NCBI GenBank assembly: GCA_016712265.1
Contig: JADJRJ010000027.1
Location: 518,697 to 582,696 of the forward strand
Direction of reading: 5' to 3'
Length of the DNA stretch: 64,000 bases
Origin: Gemmatimonadota bacterium
GTDB taxonomy: Bacteria; Gemmatimonadota; Gemmatimonadetes; Gemmatimonadales; Gemmatimonadaceae
Of the stretch, positions 39,438 to 48,346 are shown one piece after another. Every line of letters begins with the position of its first letter. The first letter of the stretch is position 1. The position numbers and the translations under genes are program-made. The notes under the pieces were generated by a model. The model ran no database searches. It was not told where the DNA came from and saw only the letters and a program-made list of their open reading frames with translations.

Positions 39438-40211
39438 ATGAACGTGACGCAATCCACCTTGCTGGCCGCCGTTGCCGATGCCGCGCGCGTGGCCTGTCGT
39501 GTCGCGATGAAGTACTACCGCACCGGCGTCGTCGCCGACGCGAAGGGCGACGGGAGTCCGGTGACGATCGCCGATCGCGAGGCCGAGCAGGCCGTGCGCG
39601 CCTGGATCGCGCAGCAGTTCCCCGGCGACGAAGTCTTAGGCGAGGAGTTTGGGCTCACCGCGGGTCGTGGCCGGCGCTGGTTCATCGATCCTATCGACGG
39701 GACCAAGACCTTCGTGCGTGGGGTGCCGTTGTGGGGGGCGATGGTCGCTGTGGCCGAGGGCGACACTGTGCTGGCCGGATCGATCTACTGTCCCGCAGTG
39801 GACGAGATGGTGGCCGCGGCCGTTGGGGAGGGATGTTGGTTCAACAACACCCGCTGTTTCGTCTCGACCGTCGATTCCATTGAAGCGGCGACGATCCTCA
39901 CGACCGACGACACTTTCTCCTACAACCCCGAGCGCGCGCCCCGGTGGGCGGCGTTGGCCAAACGCGCGAGGGTGGCGCGCACCTGGGGGGATTGCTATGG
40001 CTACGTGCTGGTGGCGACCGGGCGGGCTGAGGTGATGGTGGATGATCGGTTGAGTCCGTGGGATGCGGCGTCGTTGATCCCGATCATCACCGAGGCCGGG
40101 GGTGTGTACACCGACTGGCTTGGCGGGACGGCAGTGGATGGGGGGGATGGGATCGCAACCAACCGACTCCTTGGCGAGGCGACAAGGCGTGCGCTCGTCA
40201 GGTCCGACTAG
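39438..40211 (+). CDS. hisN: Histidinol-phosphatase, inositol-monophosphatase type
   Basis: 257 aa IMPase-family Mg-dependent phosphatase. Motifs: VLGEEFG (Glu ligand), WFIDPIDGTKTFVRGVPLWG (Asp ligands) and SPWDAASLIPIITEAGG. The KTFVRG and GCWFNN variants match the HisN branch rather than inositol or CysQ phosphatases. With a monofunctional HisB in the operon, a separate histidinol-phosphatase is required, which supports the call. Now separated from hisF by 3.3 kb of foreign DNA. Confidence 0.85.
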   Translation: MNVTQSTLLAAVADAARVACRVAMKYYRTGVVADAKGDGSPVTIADREAEQAVRAWIAQQFPGDEVLGEEFGLTAGRGRRWFIDPIDGTKTFVRGVPLWGAMVAVAEGDTVLAGSIYCPAVDEMVAAAVGEGCWFNNTRCFVSTVDSIEAATILTTDDTFSYNPERAPRWAALAKRARVARTWGDCYGYVLVATGRAEVMVDDRLSPWDAASLIPIITEAGGVYTDWLGGTAVDGGDGIATNRLLGEATRRALVRSD

Positions 40212-40417
40212 CCCATGTCAGGATCACCGCGACGTAGTTAGCGGGGGGTGGGTGTTCGGAGTCCCGCGAACCACGCCCGGCTAGCCGACCTGTAGCTGGG
40301 TTCGCGGATTGGGCAGCCGGGGCGTAGCTTGAGCGGGATTTCGCGGACCGAGCGACGAACTCCCCGCAAGTCCAATGCTAGTTCGGCGGACTAAGTTGGA
40401 GCCCACGCAGGTGAGAC

Positions 40418-41137
40418 ATGACGGTCATCTCGGTTGATCTCGCGTACAAGCGCCAGGCAGACATTGGCATCGTGGCGATTACGCGCAGCGCGCGAGGACT
40501 CGACTGCCGATTCGTGTCCCCGCCTGTCCTTCCGGACCCTCCCCAACCGAATCACCTCGCTCAATGGCTGACACACCTAGCGGCGGAGGCCGGGGCGTCT
40601 ACGCTAATGCTCGACGGCCCGCAGGGGTGGAAAGACCCTGCCAATGGGCTCGTACACTCTCGAGTCTGTGAACGGGCACTGAACGCTCCAGCGAAGACTG
40701 GGCTGCGCGGCACCTCAAAGCCTGCGAACTACCTCCCGTTCATATCGTTCTCCATCGCCGTCTTCGACGCTCTGGATGCCTCCGGCTGGAAGCGTCTCGC
40801 ATCCTTCCCCGCGACCAAGCCGTCCGCATCCCAGCCAGTCGCTGTGGAGTCGCTGCCCTTGTCGGCGTGGCGCTCGCTTGGAATTCCCATACTTCCCGCG
40901 AAAGCGCGCGCCCGCGCGCACCATGTCGCCGACCGACTCGCCCGTCTCGCACAGTTTCGGACTCTTGCGCTTTCGACAGATGTGCCAACTCACGATCAGC
41001 TCCAGGCGCTCGTTAGCGGCCTCGGAGCGGACTCCTTCTCTGCGGGCGACATCGCCAAGGTCGCCGTGGCCGGACTCCCGCCGGCGAGTGTAGAAGGTGT
41101 CTGGTGCGAGGGCTACATCATGAATCCGCTACCATAG
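40418..41137 (+). CDS. DUF429-like predicted nuclease
   Basis: 239 aa. MTVISVDLAYKRQADIGIVAI (D-x-A strand of an RNase H-like fold), TLMLDGPQGW and HSRVCERALN resemble DUF429 proteins, a predicted RNase H-fold nuclease group. Base composition is somewhat lower in GC than the his genes. The 206 bp before it hold no gene. Function not established. Confidence 0.6.
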   Translation: MTVISVDLAYKRQADIGIVAITRSARGLDCRFVSPPVLPDPPQPNHLAQWLTHLAAEAGASTLMLDGPQGWKDPANGLVHSRVCERALNAPAKTGLRGTSKPANYLPFISFSIAVFDALDASGWKRLASFPATKPSASQPVAVESLPLSAWRSLGIPILPAKARARAHHVADRLARLAQFRTLALSTDVPTHDQLQALVSGLGADSFSAGDIAKVAVAGLPPASVEGVWCEGYIMNPLP

Positions 41138-41304
41138 CGATGGCCGCCGACCAAAGTGGTGCACCAGACGGGCGCGCCGGTCAGTCGGCCCGGGACCGCT
41201 TCAATCTCGCCGAGTTCGTGCTTGAACAGGTTGTTGCCGAAGCAGCGCGAGGAACGTGCCCAACGCAGGCCCATAGGTCAACGATCTGCACGAGGTGAGC
41301 GAAG

Positions 41305-42486
41305 ATGCAGTGCATCCACTGTGACCGGTCGTTGATCGAGGCCGATAGACGTTGCCCCGACTGTGGGGAAGCAGTCAACCGCTCAAGAGTCCCGGCGTCG
41401 TCCAGCGCGGTACCACCTGCACGACTACCATTCATCTGGCTAGGGTCTGTTGAACGGCCCTTTCGAGGAGCTGCTGCGCCAAACCGCGTGTCCTCAATGG
41501 AGCAACTCTACTCAAGGCTCTTTCTCGGCGATTTGGCTGCTGAGACGTTCCTGCGCACATCGGACGGCTGGCAGGTCGCCTATCTCGATGACACGCCAGA
41601 CTCGAGTGTCGCACTCACGTTCGACTTTGCCAACGGTGCGATGAGGCTGCGAACGCGCTGGCGCGGAGCCGACGGCCCGGAGACCGTAAAGTTCAATGCA
41701 TCATGGAACGACATGCTGCAGGTGTTCTGGATGGGGATCTCACCCGCTTGGAGTGAGCGTGACGCGAGGAGGCTACAGGGTCTCTTCAACGCGACCTTGC
41801 TGTCCGGTCCGGCAAGATCAGTCGGCTTGCCGGCAACATCAGTCGCATTTCTTCCAGATGGCACCTTTCGGTCGATCAGCTTCCCTCTGCCCGTGTCGCA
41901 ATTGCGCGCACTCCTTGACTTTGTGGGCGGGCTTCAGGCGAATCCCGCGATCAAAGGACCAGTCACTGCGTATGCCTCGGTGGTGCAAAGTTACGCCTTC
42001 TATGTAAAGGGGGGCGCGCCATCCGATCTGGATGAGAGAAGCATCGCGCGGTACACCACCGCGACCTTGGGACTTCCAGTTGCCGCTAGCCCCTACTGGC
42101 AAGTGGGCGAGGACGGATCGCAAGTGCTCACCGTGCTAAGACAGCACTACAACGCAACCCTGCAGTGCACCTTTCGCGATACCGAGAGGGTCCTGGACGC
42201 GCTCTTCGGTGTCGGTCTACTCGCGTCACGCGGGCGCGCACTCCAGCCGTGGCCCTGCGGCCCAGAGTATGCAGCCACCATATTGGACGTAGGCAGTGGC
42301 AACGGCGCGCGTATTGGCTTCCAGGAGGAGGGTTGCCACCTGGAATACCCGCAACTATTCCATCCCGAGGCGGAAGCCTGGGCTACTCGGTCGATCGTCG
42401 GAGTGCCCCCAGAAGCTGTTCGCTCTCGTGCCCTCGCTCGGATTCGGGAGGCTGAGAGCGCAGCGGCCGAAGTGAACGAGGTGTAG
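41305..42486 (+). CDS. Zinc-ribbon-headed protein of unknown function
   Basis: 393 aa. The N-terminus MQCIHCDRSLIEADRRCPDCGEAV has two CxxC pairs, a zinc ribbon. The rest has no domain I recognise: beta-rich text with DGWQVAYLDDTPDSSVALTFDF and a later ILDVGSGNGARIGF, which superficially recalls a Gly-rich methyltransferase loop but lacks context. AGGTGAGCG precedes the ATG. Codon use and a lower GC than neighbours suggest recent acquisition. Orphan-like accessory gene. Confidence 0.65.
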   Translation: MQCIHCDRSLIEADRRCPDCGEAVNRSRVPASSSAVPPARLPFIWLGSVERPFRGAAAPNRVSSMEQLYSRLFLGDLAAETFLRTSDGWQVAYLDDTPDSSVALTFDFANGAMRLRTRWRGADGPETVKFNASWNDMLQVFWMGISPAWSERDARRLQGLFNATLLSGPARSVGLPATSVAFLPDGTFRSISFPLPVSQLRALLDFVGGLQANPAIKGPVTAYASVVQSYAFYVKGGAPSDLDERSIARYTTATLGLPVAASPYWQVGEDGSQVLTVLRQHYNATLQCTFRDTERVLDALFGVGLLASRGRALQPWPCGPEYAATILDVGSGNGARIGFQEEGCHLEYPQLFHPEAEAWATRSIVGVPPEAVRSRALARIREAESAAAEVNEV

Positions 42487-42597
42487 TGCGTGTGGAGTGC
42501 CTGGGGGCCTCACAATCAGCTAACCCCGAGCGGCCTGAGGCGCATGCGACACGTTGCCGGTGATTGACATAGCATCGTAAGCGTCCCACGATTCTGC

Positions 42598-42861
42598 ATG
42601 GCATCATCCCGCGACCATCTCGCCGCCATTCGTCGGAAGGGCGGCATTCGCAGCCGCCGCGTCCTCGATCCGGAACCGGCCCGACTCATGGTCCCCGTCC
42701 GCGAGGCGAGGCGCGCCTATCGTCGATTTCATGCCCGTTGCTTCTGGTCCTATCGGCCAGACCTAGTGATCGGGGCCGATGACGTCCCGTGGGTCGCCGA
42801 GCAGCTCATGCGTCACGGCGATCGTGAGGGGTTCGCCGTGGGCCGTGCGCTGTGCCGTTAA
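42598..42861 (+). CDS. Small basic hypothetical protein
   Basis: 87 aa, Arg-rich N-terminal half (RKGGIRSRRVLDPEPARLMVPVREARRAYRRFHARCFW), then PDLVIGADDVPWVAEQLMRHGDREGFAVGRALC. No signal peptide; no recognised family. Lies alone between two larger genes. Coding is plausible but not proven. Confidence 0.4.
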   Translation: MASSRDHLAAIRRKGGIRSRRVLDPEPARLMVPVREARRAYRRFHARCFWSYRPDLVIGADDVPWVAEQLMRHGDREGFAVGRALCR

Positions 42862-42945
42862 CCCCGGTGCAAGCGGCCATCCCGGCCTGCGTCGCACCGC
42901 AGCATAACCACGCCAAGTGGCTGCTCACCTCAGCACAAGACTCCA

Positions 42946-45847
42946 ATGGCAAGATGCATCCGACGCGCGACACGCCAGCTCGCCCTCACGGTGCTGACGG
43001 CGGCTCCGTGTTTGGCGCAGCTCCCCGCTGCCTGCGGCGGCCAGAGACTCGGTGGTCCGGATCGACGGGGACGTGGCGGAAGCAGGGAAGGTGCTGGATG
43101 CGCCCGGAGGTGCGGTGGCCGTGGGAATCTGGACCCACACGCATCCCAACGGAAAGCTCGCACGACGGGGCCTCTACATCGGAGGTAAGCGCAGCGGTGT
43201 GTGGGAGTCGTGGTACGACGACGGTACCCGTGAGAGTGAGCAGACGTGGGCCGAGGGACGGTTGAGCGGCCCGTCGCTGGAGTACTGGCCGAATGGCAAG
43301 GTCAGCGCGCGTGGAACCTACATGCGTGGTGCGAAGAGCGGGAAATGGGAGACGTATGCGGCCACGGGCAAGCCCATCGAGGTCTGCCATTACGACAATG
43401 ATCAGCGGTCCGGCGACTGCTGGTTCGCCGCTCCGGAGGACGCGCGCATGCCCTGGAAGTTCTCGTCCGGCGCAATGCGCAACGATCAACGAGACGGCCT
43501 CTGGACGTTCTGGTACGACTCGTTGCGAAAGGAGGGCGAGGCGACCTACGCCCACGGGGTTTCGCACGGCGTGTCTCGTGTGTGGTCGGCAGCCGGCGCA
43601 CTGACGGAGGAGCGACACCATCGTTACGGGCTGCTGCACGGTCCTCAGCTCGCACTCTCAAAGGAGGGTGCGCTGCAGCGATCGTACTACTACCTCGACA
43701 GGCCGCTCGCCGGTGAGGCCGCGTGGGACTCGTTGAGCAGGGGGGACGTGGGTCGGGGCGCAAGCGAGCTCTCGCCGTTGACGTATGCCACGCTCGTTGC
43801 CCCGTATCCCGGACGGCTCCAATCGATAGCCCGTCCCGGGGCCGTCGTGCGTGCAGCGAACGACGAAGCAACGGCCACCGTCGTGGCCGAACCCGTGAGG
43901 CGCGCACTCGGAATGGCCATGGCGGAGCTTCAGCGGTCCGTGCTCACGGAGGACATCGCCTCACCCGACTACTACGTCGATCCCACGCTGCTCCGGATTG
44001 ACACCGCGTCCTTTCAGCTCGCGGTGCAGACCCGGCGATTCAAGCTGGTGCCCACGCCGGCGGGGCCGTCCGCACCCGCTGACTATGAGGCAGCCGTACG
44101 TTGGCGGAAGGCCGCGACGACCGGGCCAACGGCGGCAGATCGAGAGGTTCTGCGGGGACTCAGGTACCTGCACACCGGTCTCCTCTCGATCGGCGACGAC
44201 TCCCTGGCTCGCGGGCTTGCCGCTGAGTACACCGCCCTGAGCGCCCTCTCCGACAGCATCACCTATTCCCCCTCCCGACGCCTCGCCCTCTGGCACTATC
44301 GCGAGGTCCTGCTGAGTCCACTCGACCTCCTGGAATACCCCATCGAAGCGGCACGTCGAACCCGCGACCTCTGGCGGTACCTTGCCCGGAGCGGTGGCGC
44401 CCTCGACGCGGAGCGCGTTTTGCCAGAGCGAGGGGCGCTCTGCGATGCGGCGCTCCAGGGTCGATTGCACGAGTCGCAGATGGACGCGCTCGCGGGCGAT
44501 TGGAACGCCCTCGCCGATAGCGCGATGGTGTGGCGGCGCAGGTTCGATGATCTGGTGGTGAACCCGGACAGCCTCGCCGCTGTCATGAAGGACGTCTATG
44601 AGCGTCGTCGAAAGGTGCTCGAGAACGCGCAGGGTTCAGCGACGACAAAAGACTCGCTTGAGGTCCTGAACAAGATCGAGGCCGATGTGGAAGCAGCCGA
44701 AGGTCGGCGGTATGCCCTGCAATTCAGGCTCAACGGAAAGATCCTCTGCGTCACACCAGGCATCCGCCGAGAAGGAGGTCACATCCGCCTGCCTTTCCCC
44801 ACCCCGAAAATCCTTGGCGGTGCGCGGCACCGGTTCCTGACGTTCCAGGCGTCTGAGGCCGAGCTTCGAGGAAGCGATGTGCTCCAGGGGAGCGCACTCG
44901 ACCGACTGCGGCTCGACCTTCGAGCGGCACGGACCGGGTTCGCGCTCCGCCGCGAGATCTATGCGGATCCGTGGCGCGCGGGGCAGTGGCCGGGAGTCTT
45001 CATCTTCGAGCTGGCAGTGGTGCGCAGGGAGCTGGATGCGATGGAAGCAGATGCGCGCGGCGCGGCGCAATACCTGGCCGCCCTCGATGAGTTTGAGGCA
45101 TGGTTCGACGCACGCGTGCTCGCCGCCAGCGAATATGCGGCGCGAGTGCGCGTCCTGCAGCAGTTGCAGACGCTTCGCGAGGCGGGCCGACTCGTCCTTC
45201 CCCAGACGGTACAAGTGGTGTCGCACCAGCGTGCCGAGGGCGACAGCGTGAACGCCGGAGAGCCGATCATGGACGTCGTCGCCGTGGAGCGACGGATCCT
45301 GCACCTGCGGTTCAACCGCGGAGATCCGGTCCTCATGGCGCTGTCGCCAGGGGACTCGATCGACCTTGTGCTGCGGAGAGCCGGTCGGCCGCCGCTGGCC
45401 GCCGAGGTGCTTGGTTGGGTCGAGGGCATGTCGGCAACGGATCAAGACGCGTTCCTCGAAGCCGTGACAACCAGCTTTGGCCGTCCGATAAGGTTCAGTG
45501 GGACCCTTGTGGCGAAATCCGATGTTGGCGAAGGCGTGATGGCGGATGTCCGAGTCACGGCCACGGTTGACGACTCGTTCATTCCCCTTCCGCAATCGGC
45601 ACTCGCCTACGTCGCGGCAGGTCGACCGAGGGATGTCTTTCGGCGGGTCGATGGGGCTGATGCAGGGGGCAGCCCGTTCGCGGTGCCTGCAGCCGCAGCG
45701 GTCGGTCGCTGGTACATCCGGCTCGACGACCGGTCACTCCAGGCAACGAGCCGCGGCAACATCGAGGTGCTCGGCACTTCGAAAGCGGGCATGGAAGAAC
45801 TGAGGCGGGTCATCGCGTGGCAGGTAACCGCGCGACCACAGTCATGA
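42946..45847 (+). CDS. Exported YwqK/MORN-like repeat protein with HlyD-like C-terminus (5' frameshift)
   Basis: From GTG 43052 the frame gives 931 aa; a signal peptide (MARCIRRATRQLALTVLTAA) begins at ATG 42946 in another frame. Dropping one base near 43031-43033 would join LAQLPAA to ARDSVVRIDGDV, so the true gene probably starts at 42946. Residues about 25-200 hold repeated HPNGKLARRGLYIGGKRSGVWESWYDDG-type units of the YwqK/MORN-variant kind. A helical middle follows. Residues about 720-860 resemble a periplasmic adaptor lipoyl/beta-barrel region (QVVSHQRAEGDSVNAGEPIMDV ... GVMADVRVTATVDDSFIPLPQSAL). The combination is unusual; role unknown. Overlaps the next gene by 4 nt. Confidence 0.7.
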
Positions 45848-46791
45848 AGGCCAGGTCCTTCGTGCGCGTCGCCGTGTGCATCGCAGCGCTGGCTGTGCCG
45901 CAGTTGGACGCGCAACTCGTGGAGACCGTCTCGGGTCGATGGGCGCCCTACGCCGGCGGCAAAGTCGGGGCGCCGGGATCCCTGATCGACTGGTGGAACG
46001 AGCACTGGAAGTCGCTCGTTGCGGCACGGAACGGCGACGAGCTGGCCAGGCTCGCGACGGACGTCAGCAGTCGGTTACGGCCCGACGAAGCCGCGGTGTT
46101 CGATGTGTACGTCACGGACCTGGGGCCATACGGCGTGGCCGTGATGGGGATTGGTCGCGCCGACCAACCGGCACTCTTGCCCGGCGACTGGCGCCTGGCC
46201 AGGAAGACCGACCCCCTCTTCACGGGACAGCAGCTTACCGTTCGTGGGTACAGTCGATCCCTCGACGCCGTGCGACCGATCGTGGGCGGTATGGATGCCT
46301 CTGAGTACCGGGGCCTCAGTCTCCCGTCGTTGGAGCAGGTATACGAGAGAGGGCGGGCGGATCTCGTGGATCTCGTGAAAACCGGACCCTCGCCGAACTC
46401 CGGTGCCGATCGGCTGGGGCGGCAGCTGGAGCGCCTTCGCCTGATCAACGCCGAGATTGAACGTCGCAAGGAACTGGAGAAGCAGCGAAGGGAGGCAGGG
46501 GAGCGCGAACGGCAAGAGCGGGAAAGTGTGAGGCGCGAGGAGGAGCGCCGCCGGGAGGCTGAGCGACAGGAGCGCCGGCGACGAGAGGAGGAGCGCCGCG
46601 ACCGATGGAGAGAACGGATACCGCGTGAACGTGGAAGCTCGAGCAGCAGCCCTAGGCATTCCACCAGCGCATCGGATGGGGCGCGGATTGGGGATGATGT
46701 GGGCAAGCCGACGCCGACACCGAGACCCGACCAGAGGCCGCCGCGACCACTCCCACCAACGCTTCCGATCGTGCGGCCGGTGATCCCATAG
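45844..46791 (+). CDS. Secreted coiled-coil protein with Pro-rich tail
   Basis: 315 aa from ATG 45844, overlapping the upstream stop (ATGA), with signal peptide FVRVAVCIAALAVPQLDA. Residues about 20-185 are a globular part (VSGRWAPYAGGKVGAPGSLIDWW, VYVTDLGPYGVAVMGIGRADQP). Residues about 195-265 are almost only Arg/Glu with Gln, a long charged helix or coiled coil. The tail is Ser then Pro-rich. Probably a partner of the YwqK-HlyD-like protein in the envelope. No family recognised. Confidence 0.7.
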   Translation: MKARSFVRVAVCIAALAVPQLDAQLVETVSGRWAPYAGGKVGAPGSLIDWWNEHWKSLVAARNGDELARLATDVSSRLRPDEAAVFDVYVTDLGPYGVAVMGIGRADQPALLPGDWRLARKTDPLFTGQQLTVRGYSRSLDAVRPIVGGMDASEYRGLSLPSLEQVYERGRADLVDLVKTGPSPNSGADRLGRQLERLRLINAEIERRKELEKQRREAGERERQERESVRREEERRREAERQERRRREEERRDRWRERIPRERGSSSSSPRHSTSASDGARIGDDVGKPTPTPRPDQRPPRPLPPTLPIVRPVIP

Positions 46792-46939
46792 GCCAGGCGT
46801 CCTGAGCTTCCGGTGGGGCACCCTGGACACCACTGTGGGGCGAGGACTGTCAGAGGGCGCCATTACACTTACTGCTCCGGGGGCTTCCCGGTCAGGCCGT
46901 CGAAGGTCCTTCGGCTCTCGCCAACTTGAGCGTCAGGTA

Positions 46940-48103
46940 ATGCCGGACGCGGCAGTGCGGAATGGTCCGGTCGACCGGGTCGCGCAGCAGTGCGAATGTG
47001 GACTCCCTCGAACCAAACTGGGGCGGCGAGCGCCCAGGAACCCCAACCCGAAGACGGAGGCGCCCCTGCGACGCGGCACACTCATCGCACTCCTTCCGCT
47101 GGCCCTCGCCTGTCGCGACCGTGCAGACAGCGCCCGGCACGGTGAACTGCCGACGGCACCAGCATCCTGGCTGGGCAACGACGACACGGCGGGTCGCCTC
47201 ACCTATTTGCCGCTGCCGCCGGGCCTCACGAACGGCGGGGCCATGGCCATCAATGCTGCCGGATGGATCGTTGGATCCGCTGCGGACCACACCGGGTGTT
47301 CCCGAGTCGTCCTGTGGTCCCCGAGAGGCTCGGTCGAAGCACTGCCGTTCTGCGCCTATCCGGTCGACATCAATGGGCGAAACCAGGTGACGGGCAGCAT
47401 CGCGGTCGGTGGAGTGGAGAGAGCCTTCCTCTGGACCCCGGGCAAGGGTGTGGTTGACCTGGGTTCGCTGAACGGAACCTGGAGCCGAGCTGCAGGCATC
47501 AATGACTCCGGGTGGGTCGTTGGAGCCTCGGGGCAAGTCGGTGTAAGCCAGACGGGTTTCGTATACACGCCGGGCCTTGGCATGCGGGATCTGAGCCCGC
47601 TCGCCGGCACAACTGTGCTGGAGGCCCGGGCAGTCAATCGGCGGGGTGAGGTGCTCGCCGACGAGGCAGGTCCGCCCCTGGCGTCGGTTGTCTGGCATCC
47701 CGTAGCGGGCACACGACAACTCCCCCCTTTCATGCCTGGGCTCTACAACCGGGGGCGGGGGTATGGGCTGAACGACCTGGGCGAGGCCACGGGCATCGGG
47801 CCGTACGACTGGTTCAACGACCTCATCACCCTGAAGTGGCCTGCGTCAGGCGCGCCGCAGAGGATCCCGGTCCAGATGGGGTGCATCGGCTACTCCTATG
47901 GCATCCGGATCGCCGAGAATGGGTCGGTGCTCGGCTATCGCAACAACTGTACCGACATGAGGCATGTCCCGTTCCTCTGGACCGCTGCTCATGGGACGCG
48001 GTTTCTCCGGGAGTACCTGCAATGCTCCGCTAGCGACCTTAGTCCGTCGGGCAAGAGGGCGGTGGGAGTCTGCCCGGACGGACCAGTCGTCTGGGACTTC
48101 TGA
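46940..48103 (+). CDS. HAF-repeat (kelch-like) lipoprotein
   Basis: About 387 aa from ATG 46940; a CTG near 47066 giving MRRGTLIALLPLALAC is an alternative start that would make a clean lipoprotein signal. The mature part repeats AFLWTPGKGVVDLGSLNGTWSRAAGINDSGWVVGAS-type units, the HAF repeat of extracellular proteins (about six copies). Ends with PDGPVVWDF. Probably surface-exposed; function unknown. Confidence 0.65.
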   Translation: MPDAAVRNGPVDRVAQQCECGLPRTKLGRRAPRNPNPKTEAPLRRGTLIALLPLALACRDRADSARHGELPTAPASWLGNDDTAGRLTYLPLPPGLTNGGAMAINAAGWIVGSAADHTGCSRVVLWSPRGSVEALPFCAYPVDINGRNQVTGSIAVGGVERAFLWTPGKGVVDLGSLNGTWSRAAGINDSGWVVGASGQVGVSQTGFVYTPGLGMRDLSPLAGTTVLEARAVNRRGEVLADEAGPPLASVVWHPVAGTRQLPPFMPGLYNRGRGYGLNDLGEATGIGPYDWFNDLITLKWPASGAPQRIPVQMGCIGYSYGIRIAENGSVLGYRNNCTDMRHVPFLWTAAHGTRFLREYLQCSASDLSPSGKRAVGVCPDGPVVWDF

Positions 48104-48137
48104 GGGAGCGACCAGCGAATTCGGTGCCCCGCCGGCG

Positions 48138-48263
48138 TCAATCACACTGGGCCGCGTCATCGGGCAGGCACCGGAACAACGGTCGCGCCCGCGCCAACCG
48201 CGCGATGAAGCCGCCACGCCCCGCCGGGACCACGTGCACGTTCCTGCGGTGCTTGCGAGCCAT
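48138..48263 (-). pseudogene. Truncated DUF2188-like small protein
   Basis: 41 aa from ATG 48263: MARKHRRNVHVVPAGRGGF is the beginning of DUF2188-type proteins (R-NVHVVP...GG), which normally run to 60-80 aa with a C-terminal VIHGRDGRIRxxxS. Here the frame shifts to unrelated text and stops after DDAAQCD. Either a remnant or another indel. Confidence 0.4.
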
Positions 48264-48346
48264 GGAACCTCCCCAGTGTGATGTTGTGTGGACTGCCCGG
48301 CCAGGGACGAGGGGGTGAGGGGGTCGCCAGCTCCTCCGTCCGTTGC

